Shown here in pieces: positions 7,857 through 16,301 of a stretch of 33,670 nucleotides of DNA. The notes beneath the pieces were generated by a model. It did no database searches and was not told the origin of the DNA. It saw only the letters and a program-made list of their open reading frames with translations. Position 1 is the stretch's first letter. Each line of letters starts with the position of its first letter. The position numbers and the translations under genes were made by a program. Origin of the DNA: CAZFAI01 sp964516555 (lineage in GTDB: Bacteria; Patescibacteriota; Microgenomatia; UBA12405); the NCBI GenBank assembly GCA_964516555.1, contig CAZFAI010000005.1:1-33670 (forward strand). The letters are read 5' to 3'.

Positions 7857-9003
7857 TTAGTATTGGCAACAGTATACTCACTGTAGTTCCCTTATTAACT
7901 CTTGATTTTATTTCTAACTTACCACCGTGTTTCAATATTATGTATTTTACCAAATATAACCCTATACCCATACCCTGATTTTTAGTATTATCGGCCCGAT
8001 AGAATCTATCAAAGACATATGGTAAGTCTTTTTCTGGTATACCTGACCCGCGGTCTTTTATCTCTATGCGAAAATAATCTTCCTCTTGTTCAAGTGACAC
8101 CGTAATTAAACTATTTTTTTCTGAATACTTCCCCGAGTTAGTTATCACATTTAAAATTGCTTGGTGGATTTTATCAGGATCCCCCCAGACGACTGCCTTT
8201 TGTCTTTCAAATCTTGATCTCAATCGATGTTCTTCCTTGTCAATGTTCCGAAAACTTTCCATCGCCGACTCTAACACTTCCAATAAGTTTATTTTTTTCA
8301 TCTCAAAACTGATTTTTCCGGTCTTTATTCTATTTACTTCCAAAAAATCCGACATTATTTTATTGAGCCTCAATTCCTCCAGCAATAAGCGGTCTACCTT
8401 ATCCATTTCCGGCATCTCACCCTTTTTAATCTTGTTTGCAATAATTTGGCTGTAAGCATAAATTGAAGTCAATGGATTTTTAAGTTCATGCGAAGCAATT
8501 GAAATAAATAAATCCCTTTCGTTCAAAGCCTTGTGCAATTCGTTATACAGTAATGCCTTTCTTAAGGCCATCATTGCCAGCGGCGAGAACAATTTTAATA
8601 TGGCAATGTCCTTCTTGCTAAATCTTTTTCCTCTTTCTGACAACACCGATAACACCCCCAAGGTAATTTTGTTATAAGTCAACGGGATGCTCAAATCCTC
8701 TCCGATTTCAATTTCCGCAAATTTCGGATGGGTCGTTTCCAGTTCATCTTCTTTTCTTAATACAGGTTTCCCGCTTTTGTAAGCTTGGTATGTAACCCCT
8801 CTTTTTCTAGCTTGCACTTCATATAAAGCAGGGGAGGATGCATACATCCGCCTAAGTCTTCCCTCGTTCATCATAAAAACCGAGCTATACTTAGCTTCAA
8901 CCAATCTCATTGCCTCCATTCCAATCATCTCAAAGGTTCTTTTCAGACTCAAAGGATATAAGAATTTTAGAGACGAATGGTATACATCTTCAATCATTAC
9001 CAT
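7807..9003 (-). CDS. Soluble GAF-domain sensor histidine kinase
   Basis: A 398-residue kinase with no transmembrane segment. Residues about 15-150 form a GAF-like sensor. A HisKA dimerisation domain follows, with the phosphoacceptor H172 in the H-box IASHELKNPLTS. The HATPase domain has an N-box (HQAILNVITNSGKYSEKN), a G1 box (DRGSGIP), an F-box (VFDRFYRAD) and a G2 box (GMGIGLYLVK). It should autophosphorylate on His in response to a cytoplasmic signal. No response regulator is encoded nearby. TATAAT at 9010-9015, six bases upstream, fixes the ATG at 9003. Confidence 0.9.
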   Translation of the reverse strand: MVMIEDVYHSSLKFLYPLSLKRTFEMIGMEAMRLVEAKYSSVFMMNEGRLRRMYASSPALYEVQARKRGVTYQAYKSGKPVLRKEDELETTHPKFAEIEIGEDLSIPLTYNKITLGVLSVLSERGKRFSKKDIAILKLFSPLAMMALRKALLYNELHKALNERDLFISIASHELKNPLTSIYAYSQIIANKIKKGEMPEMDKVDRLLLEELRLNKIMSDFLEVNRIKTGKISFEMKKINLLEVLESAMESFRNIDKEEHRLRSRFERQKAVVWGDPDKIHQAILNVITNSGKYSEKNSLITVSLEQEEDYFRIEIKDRGSGIPEKDLPYVFDRFYRADNTKNQGMGIGLYLVKYIILKHGGKLEIKSRVNKGTTVSILLPILNEKRTGELQTKQNGGS

Positions 9004-9009
9004 AAAGCA

Positions 9010-9015
9010 ATTATA
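9010..9015 (-). promoter_or_regulatory. -10 box TATAAT of the histidine kinase gene (leaderless)
   Basis: TATAAT with a six-base gap to ATG 9003. The non-coding stretch behind it (9016-9182) shows no gene I can support. Confidence 0.7.
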
Positions 9016-9182
9016 CGGTTTTGGCCTTATAAATTAACCAACCCACCCCCAAAAAAAACACCATCAATCACTAAGCGCTCTGCTCAATTATCCACAAAAA
9101 TCAGTAATATTATTGTAAGAAAATAATATGAAATACGTAAGAAAAATTTTCCTTGCTGGTAGCTAGGCGCCTTATCCTATGG

Positions 9183-9641
9183 TTATTTATAAAAGCTTCT
9201 TATCTGAAACAGGAAATACCAGGAAATTACCGAGCCGATAATTAATCCGCCCAAGTCAAATCTCAATAATGATCCAACTGCGCTTACCAATGAAGCCCAG
9301 AACAATAATTTCCAAGCCGATATTTGTCTTTTAAATAACCCTGGAATTGCCATTCCCTGCATTGCTACCACCACTAAAGTTACTAGAATTCCCATCGAAA
9401 AACCTACTCCAGCTCTCACTCCTCCCAAAAAAGCCATTGGAGCAACGAGAGCGCTTAATCCAAATGCACTCAATAATAAAGGTAAGCTTAAAACTATCAT
9501 AATAAGCGACAAATATGGTCCGTATTTTACCATCAGTTCTTTAATGCTTTCTGGTAGCTGGGGTGCTTTCTTCTCAAACACTTCATCTAACTTCTTTTCT
9601 AAATCAGAAAGCGAGGACATTACTTTGGTATTATTTTTCAT
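9183..9641 (-). CDS. Membrane protein of unknown function
   Basis: A 152-residue protein with a charged N-terminal helix (residues about 10-38) and four hydrophobic segments (about 43-62, 66-95, 108-123, 127-147). No family is recognised. It begins one base after the flavodoxin stop codon, so it is read with flavodoxin. TAGAAT lies eight bases upstream of the ATG inside the flavodoxin end and could serve as a second, internal promoter. Confidence 0.6.
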   Translation of the reverse strand: MKNNTKVMSSLSDLEKKLDEVFEKKAPQLPESIKELMVKYGPYLSLIMIVLSLPLLLSAFGLSALVAPMAFLGGVRAGVGFSMGILVTLVVVAMQGMAIPGLFKRQISAWKLLFWASLVSAVGSLLRFDLGGLIIGSVISWYFLFQIRSFYK

Positions 9642-9642
9642 C

Positions 9643-10092
9643 TTATTTTATTCTACCACTTGCTTGTTTAATCTTTTTAGCCCACCTCATTGCTTTCTTT
9701 TCTTCTCCCCACACCAACGGCCCTTCCTTTCCTGCTACAAAGAACCACTCCGTCTCGGCAACTAATTTAGCCCCCGCACCTTCTAATTTTAAAGCAATTT
9801 TCTTTGCCGCATTGCCGGAAAACCAAACTTTAATTCTGGTATCAAAAGCGGCTGCTTTTATCCCCTTTAAGGAGTCACTCTTAAGGCCATTTAAAAATCT
9901 ATTAATTTTTTCAGTGGGTCTCCATGCCACAATCGGGCTACCGACTACAATTAAATCTACTCCCTCAATATCACGATTTGTTACCTCATCAACTTTTACA
10001 ACTCTTGTGTCTTTTCCCAGCTCCTGGACGATCAACTCTGCCAGCTTTTTGGTATTGCCAAAATTCGAATCATAAACCACCAATCCTTTCAT
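9643..10092 (-). CDS. Flavodoxin-like protein
   Basis: A 149-residue FMN-binding flavodoxin fold. The phosphate-binding loop DSNFGNTKK (residues 8-16) follows the first strand KGLVVY, and a second FMN loop, GSPIVAWRPTEKI, follows VDLIVV. The length is typical for short-chain flavodoxins or flavodoxin-domain electron carriers. It may supply low-potential electrons; its partner is not encoded here. The ATG at 10092 is preferred to a 14-codon longer version because TATAAT (10099-10104) lies six bases upstream. Confidence 0.82.
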   Translation of the reverse strand: MKGLVVYDSNFGNTKKLAELIVQELGKDTRVVKVDEVTNRDIEGVDLIVVGSPIVAWRPTEKINRFLNGLKSDSLKGIKAAAFDTRIKVWFSGNAAKKIALKLEGAGAKLVAETEWFFVAGKEGPLVWGEEKKAMRWAKKIKQASGRIK

Positions 10093-10098
10093 AGTTTC

Positions 10099-10104
10099 AT
10101 TATA
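10099..10104 (-). promoter_or_regulatory. -10 box TATAAT of the flavodoxin gene (leaderless)
   Basis: TATAAT, six bases to ATG. The 18-base context at 10088-10105 is identical to that at the kinase start (1363-1380). Confidence 0.7.
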
Positions 10105-10137
10105 AAACAAATTTTTCCTTCTCACAGATCTCAAAAT

Positions 10138-11340
10138 TCACCTTTCCAGCAATCTTTTATATACTTCTTCTACTCCGTCAGTCATCTTTTTGCTTGTATA
10201 CCTCTTGGCACTAATCTTTGCTTTCTCCCCGACACTAAGTCGTAAACCTCTATCTTTTATTAAATTCTCCAGTAAGTCCGCCAATTCGTTGGCATTCTTT
10301 GGATCAACAAAATATCCATTCTCGTTATTATTAATATATTCCCTTGGGCCGCCGGTATTAGAGGCAATTACGACTTTCCCTGCCGCCATTGCTTCTAAAT
10401 ACATTAGTCCAAAAGTTTCATACAACGCCGGCACGCACACGATATCCGCTCCGGCATAAAAATTCGGCATCTTTGTTGGATCAATAGTTGGAACAAATAC
10501 GACTTTCCCTTCAAGCCCCTTTTGCTTAATCAACCCACTTATCATCTCTTGTGTTAAATCATTTGCCCTAACATCCGAAACATCATTGATAATACTCACC
10601 AACACAAAGTTTGTAATTTTCCTTTTTATCAGTATCTCCAGTGCATCAAATACCAATTCTAAATTCTTTTGTTTGTTAAATTCTCCCGTAGTCATGCTCA
10701 GCAATCTGGCCGGACTAAATAACACCACTTCATCATCTTTTTTTATTTCTGACATCGCTTTATTGGCCTCCGCCCCTTCAAACAATTCTGTATCAATTCC
10801 GTTGTACACCACCTCCATCGACTTTGCCCCTGTTCCCAGCTCTTCCCATTTTTGCTGTACAAATTTGCTTACACATATCAGGCAATCCCATGGTAAATCT
10901 CTTAAAGTTTTTGTTTCCTCGGGTGCTTTTAGCTGGGCATTGTGGGCATGTTCAATAATTGGGATATCAAACTTAGCAACCGTATTAAAAATTGTCACAA
11001 TTGTCCCGGCTCCAATTAGCTTGCTGTGGCTGCCCGAGGGGTACGAACCGTTGTGAAAATGAAATAAATCGGGTTGTATCCGGGACATGATTTCAGTCAA
11101 ATCCCGTTCTATTGTTTCTTTATCTTGCACCTCTTTTGCGTTAATATATTTTCTTCGGATTACTTTTATGCCAAAAATTTCATCCTCGCCCTCCTTCCCA
11201 TCGTCCAGAACTGAAGTCAACACTGATACCTCATAACCTCTGGCCACCAATTCTCTGGCCTGGTTGAGCATAATAGTCTCCGCTCCTCCAACTTTTGGAT
11301 AAAAAAACCAGCCAAAAAACATTACTGATTTTCCCTTCAT
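10138..11340 (-). CDS. GT4-family glycosyltransferase
   Basis: A 400-residue retaining glycosyltransferase with the GT-B fold. The N-terminal domain starts MFFGWFFYPKVGGAETIML, where the GGAE loop is typical of the family. The C-terminal domain has VYNGIDTELF and the EX7E-type donor site ALYETFGLMYLEAMAAG followed by GGPREYI. It probably transfers a sugar from a nucleotide-sugar donor to a lipid, glycan or small acceptor. The ATG overlaps the TGA of the histidine phosphatase (ATGA, 11340-11337), and AGGAGG (11347-11352) lies six bases upstream, so this internal cistron uses a genuine Shine-Dalgarno site. It closes the cluster that starts with the GpgS-like fusion. Confidence 0.88.
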   Translation of the reverse strand: MKGKSVMFFGWFFYPKVGGAETIMLNQARELVARGYEVSVLTSVLDDGKEGEDEIFGIKVIRRKYINAKEVQDKETIERDLTEIMSRIQPDLFHFHNGSYPSGSHSKLIGAGTIVTIFNTVAKFDIPIIEHAHNAQLKAPEETKTLRDLPWDCLICVSKFVQQKWEELGTGAKSMEVVYNGIDTELFEGAEANKAMSEIKKDDEVVLFSPARLLSMTTGEFNKQKNLELVFDALEILIKRKITNFVLVSIINDVSDVRANDLTQEMISGLIKQKGLEGKVVFVPTIDPTKMPNFYAGADIVCVPALYETFGLMYLEAMAAGKVVIASNTGGPREYINNNENGYFVDPKNANELADLLENLIKDRGLRLSVGEKAKISAKRYTSKKMTDGVEEVYKRLLER

Positions 11341-11909
11341 TTTTCTCCTCCTAAACTTACCAATTCTACTAATAGATTGTGGTCAAAAGAAGCACTTGCT
11401 GTCCCCATATGGTTTTCCAATATTACCCGATTAAACATTTCATGTCCGACTAGTAATACGTTCTTGTCCTCAAAAGAATCAAGAAACTTTATTAGTTCCC
11501 TATAGCGCTTTCGCAAATCCTCAAAAGACTCGCCCCGGGTAAAATTCCAGTCTTTTATTTCTTGTGACTGAATGTTGTAATACTCTCTCGGATGCTTACT
11601 CAAAGCATCCCTAGGCTTCATTCCCGTTATTACTCCAACATCTACTTCATTTAACAATTCCGTTCGAATAATAGTAATTTTCTTTCGGTATTTGTCTTCG
11701 AATATTTTTTTAAATATCAATGCCGTTTCATAAGATCTCAACAACTGACTGCACACAATTATTTCAACTTGGTAATTAAGAGCTATTCTTTTTCCCAGTT
11801 TTTCTGCCTGCCCTCTACCTTCTGCAACTAACTTTGTTTCCAACCTGCTTCCGGCAAAAACATGGCTAACATTATGTTCTGATTTAGCATGTCTTGTCAA
11901 CAAAAACAT
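11337..11909 (-). CDS. Histidine phosphatase (phosphoglycerate-mutase-like)
   Basis: A 190-residue member of the histidine phosphatase superfamily: LLTRHAKSEHN near the N-terminus (catalytic H7), an Arg in QLLRSYETA, an acid in the LLNEVDVG region, and the second His in LLVGHEMFNR. The family includes phosphatases of sugar phosphates and of glucosyl-3-phosphoglycerate (GpgP of mycobacteria). Its start overlaps the stop of the GT81-like/HAD fusion by one base (TAATG) and its end overlaps the GT4 gene by four bases. The close coupling makes dephosphorylation of the fusion's product a reasonable hypothesis. Specificity cannot be read from the sequence. Confidence 0.82.
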   Translation of the reverse strand: MFLLTRHAKSEHNVSHVFAGSRLETKLVAEGRGQAEKLGKRIALNYQVEIIVCSQLLRSYETALIFKKIFEDKYRKKITIIRTELLNEVDVGVITGMKPRDALSKHPREYYNIQSQEIKDWNFTRGESFEDLRKRYRELIKFLDSFEDKNVLLVGHEMFNRVILENHMGTASASFDHNLLVELVSLGGEK

Positions 11910-13240
11910 TATTCTATTATTGCCAATATTTCAGCCAAAACTTGTATTGTCTTGTCAGCAGCTTCCTTCAATTCTTTACTCTTAGGTCTGTATGCCAAAC
12001 TCAACCCGGCCTTTTTAAATGCCGAAATACTCTTTTCATTGCCAGCAATCATGGCGGTTTCCGAGATCTTCACCCTTTTTTGCCTTATAGATCTTTCGAA
12101 TGCTTTTTCAAACCCTTCGCCAAAAGTGTCATTTAACCAGTATTCCGATCGCTTAGAAATTTTCCCGCTATATTTACCATTCTTTACTTTTAGCTGTACT
12201 CCCTTATAAAAATGAACGCCCAAAATCTGGGCATATGCCTTAATAATCGGACAAAAATTCGAACTAATTATCCCCACCTGATATTTTCTTCGGACTAAGG
12301 CCCTAATTACCTCTTGGGCGTATTTGACTGTTGGTAATTTCGAACCCAGTTCTTCTATTGTCGAGACCTTAATTCCCTTAAACAATTTTGCATTCCTCAC
12401 AAAGTAATCTTTAGCTGTAATTTCCCCCGCCTCAACTAGTCTGTGGTTCTCAATAATTTTATCTTCTATCCCAAGCTGCCTTAGCATTTTTCCTAGCTCA
12501 TAACTATAAATCAAGGTATTGTCCAAAGTAAAAAGCACCAGTTTGTATTTATGGCGGATCAAGCCGGCCCTTGACACCATTGTTTCCAGCACCTGCCGAC
12601 TCATCTCTCGAATTGTCTCAGCTGGGTTTTCTTTATTAGCCAAATAACCGATATTTACCTCGACAATCCTTTGCCCCGATTCAATCGCGTCAAACAACAA
12701 ACCAATATCCACTCCAAAGCGCTCAGTAAATTCTGCTTCCTTCAAAAAACTTTTCTTTGCACAAATTTGCCCACTGATTGGCTGGTCAAAATACATACTT
12801 GGGAATAGTATCTCCATCATTGGTTTTACGGCAAATTCCGTCACCCTACCTTTCTTCCTTGAAAACGCACCCCGTGACATGTCTACCTCGTCCAGCAGTA
12901 CCGGCTCCACAATTTTAAATATTTTTTGACTGGTAATATTCCCCAAATCCGCGTCCAAAAACAAAATAACTTCATTTTTTGATTTTTCCACTCCGGTCTT
13001 TAGCGCTGCCCCCTTACCCTTATTCTTTTCGTGCTTAACATAAACAAATCTGGGATCCTTCAAAAACTGTTTAATATTTTTCTCGGTATCATCGCTACTT
13101 CCATCATCAACGAAAATTAACTCATCTAGCATATCTATTTTCAACAGTTCAGCTACCACCCTAACAAAGCGGGGACTTTCATTAAAAGAAGGAACTACTG
13201 CGGAAAATTTAGTGTATATGTATTTTTCGTTAACTGACAT
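11909..13240 (-). CDS. GpgS-like glycosyltransferase fused to an inactive-looking HAD domain
   Basis: Residues 1-220 form a GT-A transferase: VVPSFNE, FVDDGSSDDT, KGKGAAL, the metal-binding LDADL (95-99), then GRVTEFAVKPMMEILFP, QPISGQ and FGVDIGLLFDA. The latter resemble glucosyl-3-phosphoglycerate synthase (GT81). Residues about 230-440 resemble SerB-type HAD phosphatases, ending in AGLSLAYRPK, but motif I reads FTLDNT, with T238 in place of the nucleophilic Asp. Motif IV is GNEKSI instead of GDxxND. The HAD half is therefore probably not a phosphatase. TATAAT lies five bases before the ATG. The gene overlaps the histidine phosphatase that follows. Confidence 0.75.
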   Translation of the reverse strand: MSVNEKYIYTKFSAVVPSFNESPRFVRVVAELLKIDMLDELIFVDDGSSDDTEKNIKQFLKDPRFVYVKHEKNKGKGAALKTGVEKSKNEVILFLDADLGNITSQKIFKIVEPVLLDEVDMSRGAFSRKKGRVTEFAVKPMMEILFPSMYFDQPISGQICAKKSFLKEAEFTERFGVDIGLLFDAIESGQRIVEVNIGYLANKENPAETIREMSRQVLETMVSRAGLIRHKYKLVLFTLDNTLIYSYELGKMLRQLGIEDKIIENHRLVEAGEITAKDYFVRNAKLFKGIKVSTIEELGSKLPTVKYAQEVIRALVRRKYQVGIISSNFCPIIKAYAQILGVHFYKGVQLKVKNGKYSGKISKRSEYWLNDTFGEGFEKAFERSIRQKRVKISETAMIAGNEKSISAFKKAGLSLAYRPKSKELKEAADKTIQVLAEILAIIE

Positions 13241-13245
13241 TCGCT

Positions 13246-13259
13246 ATTATATCATTATA
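13246..13259 (-). promoter_or_regulatory. Tandem TATAAT boxes upstream of the GpgS-like fusion
   Basis: Two TATAAT hexamers on the minus strand (13246-13251 and 13254-13259). The nearer one, with an extended TGA upstream, stands five bases before the ATG and predicts a leaderless mRNA. The farther one could give a short leader. Confidence 0.6.
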
Positions 13260-13365
13260 GGATATATAATAAAAATCACCGGTAATATAGAACAAAAATA
13301 TTACTCATATTTGTCATGAATCCCTGCAAACTATATTTTACCAGTCCAAACACGAGGCTGAATGC

Positions 13366-13371
13366 TATAAT
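13366..13371 (+). promoter_or_regulatory. Extended -10 (TGcTATAAT) of the GT2 gene
   Basis: TATAAT preceded by TG and one base, on the plus strand. The distance to the GTG start is 14 bases, so a leader of about eight bases is expected. It diverges from the promoter of the GpgS-like fusion gene. Confidence 0.6.
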
Positions 13372-13385
13372 CATTTCATCCTAAA

Positions 13386-14126
13386 GTGCCCAAAAAATTA
13401 TCCATAATTATTCCTGTCTACAACGAATCTGTCTACATTACTCGTTGTTTAAATAATGTCTGTCAAGTATCGATCCCCGGTTGGCAAAAAGAAATTATTG
13501 CCATAAACGATGGCTCTACCGACAACAGCCTAAAGCTACTCAAGAGTTTTGCCAAACAGAACTCCTCCCTAAGAGTTATCGATCAAAAAATAAATCAAGG
13601 TAAAGGCGCAGCTCTCCAATCAGGTATCCTCCAAGCATCCGGACAAGTTGTCATTATTCAAGACGCTGATTTGGAATACGACCCCATCGACTACGTCTCT
13701 ATCCTAAAAAAATACGACCACAAATCAGTCAATGTGGTTTACGGTTCCCGGATCTTAGGCGCCAAAATTTTTCATAATTATTCCGCCAACACTTTCTTTT
13801 TGTGGGGTGGATTGTGTCTGACCAGGCTTATCAACTTTTTTTTAAAAACCAGTCTAACCGACCAGCCAACCTGTTATAAATCCTGGCGAAACAATTTGTC
13901 TCCGGCTTTGCTCAACTTCTGCCATTGCCCTGGGTTTGAATTCGAAGTGGAGATGACCGCCTTTTTCTCCAAAATTGGATCAATTACCGAAGTACCCATC
14001 CATTATTATCCTCGCACCATTAGCCATGGCAAGAAAATCAGGTTCGCTGATTTTTTAAAATCACTAACCACTCTCTGGCGTTGTCGCTTAGCCAAAATAA
14101 GTCCTTCTTCACTTTCTTCCAATTAA
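13386..14126 (+). CDS. GT2-family glycosyltransferase (dolichol-phosphate-mannose-synthase-like)
   Basis: A 246-residue inverting GT-A transferase. Motifs: IIIPVYNES, AINDGSTDNS, QGKGAALQSG, the DXD-like IIQDADLEYD, and VYGSRILG. This matches polyprenyl-phosphate sugar transferases of the DPM1/GtrB type, without a C-terminal membrane domain. It likely charges a lipid phosphate with a sugar for envelope glycans. The start is GTG at 13386. The convergent gene on the other strand probably encodes an envelope glycan membrane protein. The last 89 bases are also the coding 3' end of that gene. Confidence 0.85.
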   Translation: MPKKLSIIIPVYNESVYITRCLNNVCQVSIPGWQKEIIAINDGSTDNSLKLLKSFAKQNSSLRVIDQKINQGKGAALQSGILQASGQVVIIQDADLEYDPIDYVSILKKYDHKSVNVVYGSRILGAKIFHNYSANTFFLWGGLCLTRLINFFLKTSLTDQPTCYKSWRNNLSPALLNFCHCPGFEFEVEMTAFFSKIGSITEVPIHYYPRTISHGKKIRFADFLKSLTTLWRCRLAKISPSSLSSN

Positions 14127-15378
14127 TCAATTCCGTTACCGCCAAAAACACTCCCACCACCGTCATCAACTGATTTCTATAGGTAAACCAGACGTGCAAA
14201 TAAGAATGATTGGCCGCCACCAAGTACCAGCCATAGGGGATTATACAAATCAATAACCACGAAGCCATACTAGATAATTTTGCTTTTTTCAGATCAACAT
14301 ATCTCAACCAAAATATTCCAAATATTACCAATCCTGTCAAAATAATTATTTTATTTGTTCTGTCATAACCAATCAGTTGCCAAATATTCCGCCGCAACGT
14401 CTCAACCCGGCTAAAATCAGCATCAACCTCATGTACCGTTCGGTTAATTACCTGGCTCCATGCCGTCTTTATTGCCCCTGGAATATAAAAATTTTCCACC
14501 AAAACCCACTTGCTTACCCAAAATAGCCCGTACCCGGAAAACCAACTTGCCACCCGCAAAATTATCTCCCTAATCCCTCTCAACTGCCTTGCGCTCGAAA
14601 CTATTAGCAACAACCCCACGCTAACCAGTGGGGCAGTCAATAGATCAAAAAAACTGGTAACAGCTCCGACAACAAAAAACGTCAGATATTCGGACCCCTT
14701 GCCCTTAATCAACAGGTAAATCGCTCCCAGCAAACCCATCAAAAAAACACTTGAAAATTGCATTGATTGGCCCAAGTAAAAAAAATCAACTGCCATCAGG
14801 CCGGCAATAATTGCCAAGGTAGCCCTAAGACCTATTTTTTTTAATGCTAAATATACAAAAACCAACAAACTACCATAAAGCATTATGGTCAAAAAATTTC
14901 TGATACCCCGATAGGAAACGATTGATAATCCAGGCCGCAAAAATGTTAGATATCCGTGCCAGTACCGCTCGTATGATACCCGAGTCAGTTCCTTTCCTTC
15001 ATATAATTGAGCCAAGTTAGAAATTTGATCAATTTCAGACTCGCCCTGATGTCTGACATTAGTCAGCGAAGACCATATTGGTCTTTTTTCATCAACCGAT
15101 AAAGCCGTATTCAGCATCAGGGCATCAGTGTAATTATCCAAAAGAATTTTCCTCCATGGCAAAAACCCATAACTCGGATAAATCCCCTCACTTTTTAGGA
15201 TTTCCACCCCCTCTCCCATTTGTGGTTCAAGTAGCCTTGACGGAATCGTGCAAGCCACCACCAGAACCCCCGTCAACAAAACCAAAAGTGCCAGATAAGC
15301 CTTAACAAATCCCAGACCAAACTCTAATGAATCTCTACGAGACCATTTTTTCTCATTAATAAACTTCTCATCATTCAT
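14038..15378 (-). CDS. Polytopic membrane protein, possibly GT-C glycosyltransferase-like
   Basis: A 446-residue protein with about nine or ten hydrophobic segments. The first is near residues 27-48. A large external loop (about 50-155) contains conserved-looking acidic and aromatic residues, and the remainder is densely membrane-spanning. The layout resembles GT-C fold glycosyltransferases that use lipid-phosphate sugars, but I see no diagnostic motif. The convergent GT2/DPM-like neighbour could produce such a donor; this pairing is inference. TATAAT (15386-15391) lies seven bases upstream of the ATG. Its last 89 bases overlap the GT2 gene tail to tail. Confidence 0.55.
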   Translation of the reverse strand: MNDEKFINEKKWSRRDSLEFGLGFVKAYLALLVLLTGVLVVACTIPSRLLEPQMGEGVEILKSEGIYPSYGFLPWRKILLDNYTDALMLNTALSVDEKRPIWSSLTNVRHQGESEIDQISNLAQLYEGKELTRVSYERYWHGYLTFLRPGLSIVSYRGIRNFLTIMLYGSLLVFVYLALKKIGLRATLAIIAGLMAVDFFYLGQSMQFSSVFLMGLLGAIYLLIKGKGSEYLTFFVVGAVTSFFDLLTAPLVSVGLLLIVSSARQLRGIREIILRVASWFSGYGLFWVSKWVLVENFYIPGAIKTAWSQVINRTVHEVDADFSRVETLRRNIWQLIGYDRTNKIIILTGLVIFGIFWLRYVDLKKAKLSSMASWLLICIIPYGWYLVAANHSYLHVWFTYRNQLMTVVGVFLAVTELINWKKVKKDLFWLSDNAREWLVILKNQRT

Positions 15379-15385
15379 CTAAAAA

Positions 15386-15391
15386 ATTATA
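15386..15391 (-). promoter_or_regulatory. -10 box TATAAT of the membrane protein gene (leaderless)
   Basis: TATAAT with seven bases to ATG 15378. No convincing -35 box. Confidence 0.65.
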
Positions 15392-15448
15392 TCTTAGTAA
15401 ACAATTTCATCGCAGGATAATCATGACTATCAAAATAAAACCAGTATT

Positions 15449-16264
15449 TTATTTGTTCAAAGCTTTTCGAAGCATCAAATATACCCGGCCGTGATCTCTG
15501 GAAATTACCATTGTTGCTTCAAAATCTCCGTCCTTCCACTTCATTGTCCCGCTTTTTTCATCAAACGAATATTCCGGTCTTTCCTCGTATTGTTTTCGAT
15601 ATTTTTCCTCAAGTAACAAAAATTCGTCAACATCATCTTTACCGTCATTGTCCCTGTCTCCGCTGTCAATTACTGTAAAATATTTTGTAAATTCCATTTC
15701 TCCGCCTTTTTGATTCAATAAGCCATAAGACCTCTCATGCTCAACAAGACTTGAATTTACAGCCAAAATATCAGGAAAATCTAGAAAATATTTATTTAAA
15801 CTCTCATCTTTATAATCCGGCAAATGAACTTGTATGTAGGCCGTATTGTCAGATCCGTAATGAGCAGCTGACACCTTGTATTCTCCAATTTTCCCCTTGA
15901 CCATATCATCCGGTTTAAATCCTTCTACAATTTCACTCTCAAATAAATTTTTGTAGTAATTTAAAAATTCTGCCTGAGTAGCATCTGTGTAAAAAACGAC
16001 ATTAAAATAGGCGAAATTGTTTTCTTCAAAATCAGAGATGTTTTTTGGATCAGTATTGATAAAAATTTTATTTGAGCTAACTTTGTCGAGTTTGTAGAGA
16101 GGAACATCTTCAATCGGGAATCCGTCTATTAAATAACTTTGTTCATTATTATTAACTAAGGGCAAAGCCTGCTCTGTCGTTTTCGGTTTATTTTTCAAAA
16201 AAACAACCCCAACAACACCCAAAATTAAAATTAATACCAAAATAATTCCGCTTTTTTTATTCAT
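15449..16264 (-). CDS. Exported protein with a Ca-binding-like DxDxDG loop
   Basis: A 271-residue protein starting with a basic residue pair and one hydrophobic helix (about residues 6-23), so it is probably anchored to or exported across the membrane. The rest is soluble. Near residue 205, DSGDRDNDGKDDVDEFLL matches an EF-hand or thrombospondin type-3 calcium loop, a common feature of extracellular proteins. No enzyme motif is recognised. The ATG at 16264 is preferred over an upstream TTG because TAAAAT lies five bases before it. The neighbouring upstream gene is also exported and lies only 37 bases away, with its own -10 box. Confidence 0.55.
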   Translation of the reverse strand: MNKKSGIILVLILILGVVGVVFLKNKPKTTEQALPLVNNNEQSYLIDGFPIEDVPLYKLDKVSSNKIFINTDPKNISDFEENNFAYFNVVFYTDATQAEFLNYYKNLFESEIVEGFKPDDMVKGKIGEYKVSAAHYGSDNTAYIQVHLPDYKDESLNKYFLDFPDILAVNSSLVEHERSYGLLNQKGGEMEFTKYFTVIDSGDRDNDGKDDVDEFLLLEEKYRKQYEERPEYSFDEKSGTMKWKDGDFEATMVISRDHGRVYLMLRKALNK

Positions 16265-16301
16265 AAAGAATTTTAACAAACGATCCGTGTTTGTAGTTTA
16301 T

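Noticed and set aside
9128..9166. Twelve-codon plus-strand frame in the 9016-9182 gap
   Set aside because: Too short, no properly spaced -10 box, and no further signal to separate it from chance.
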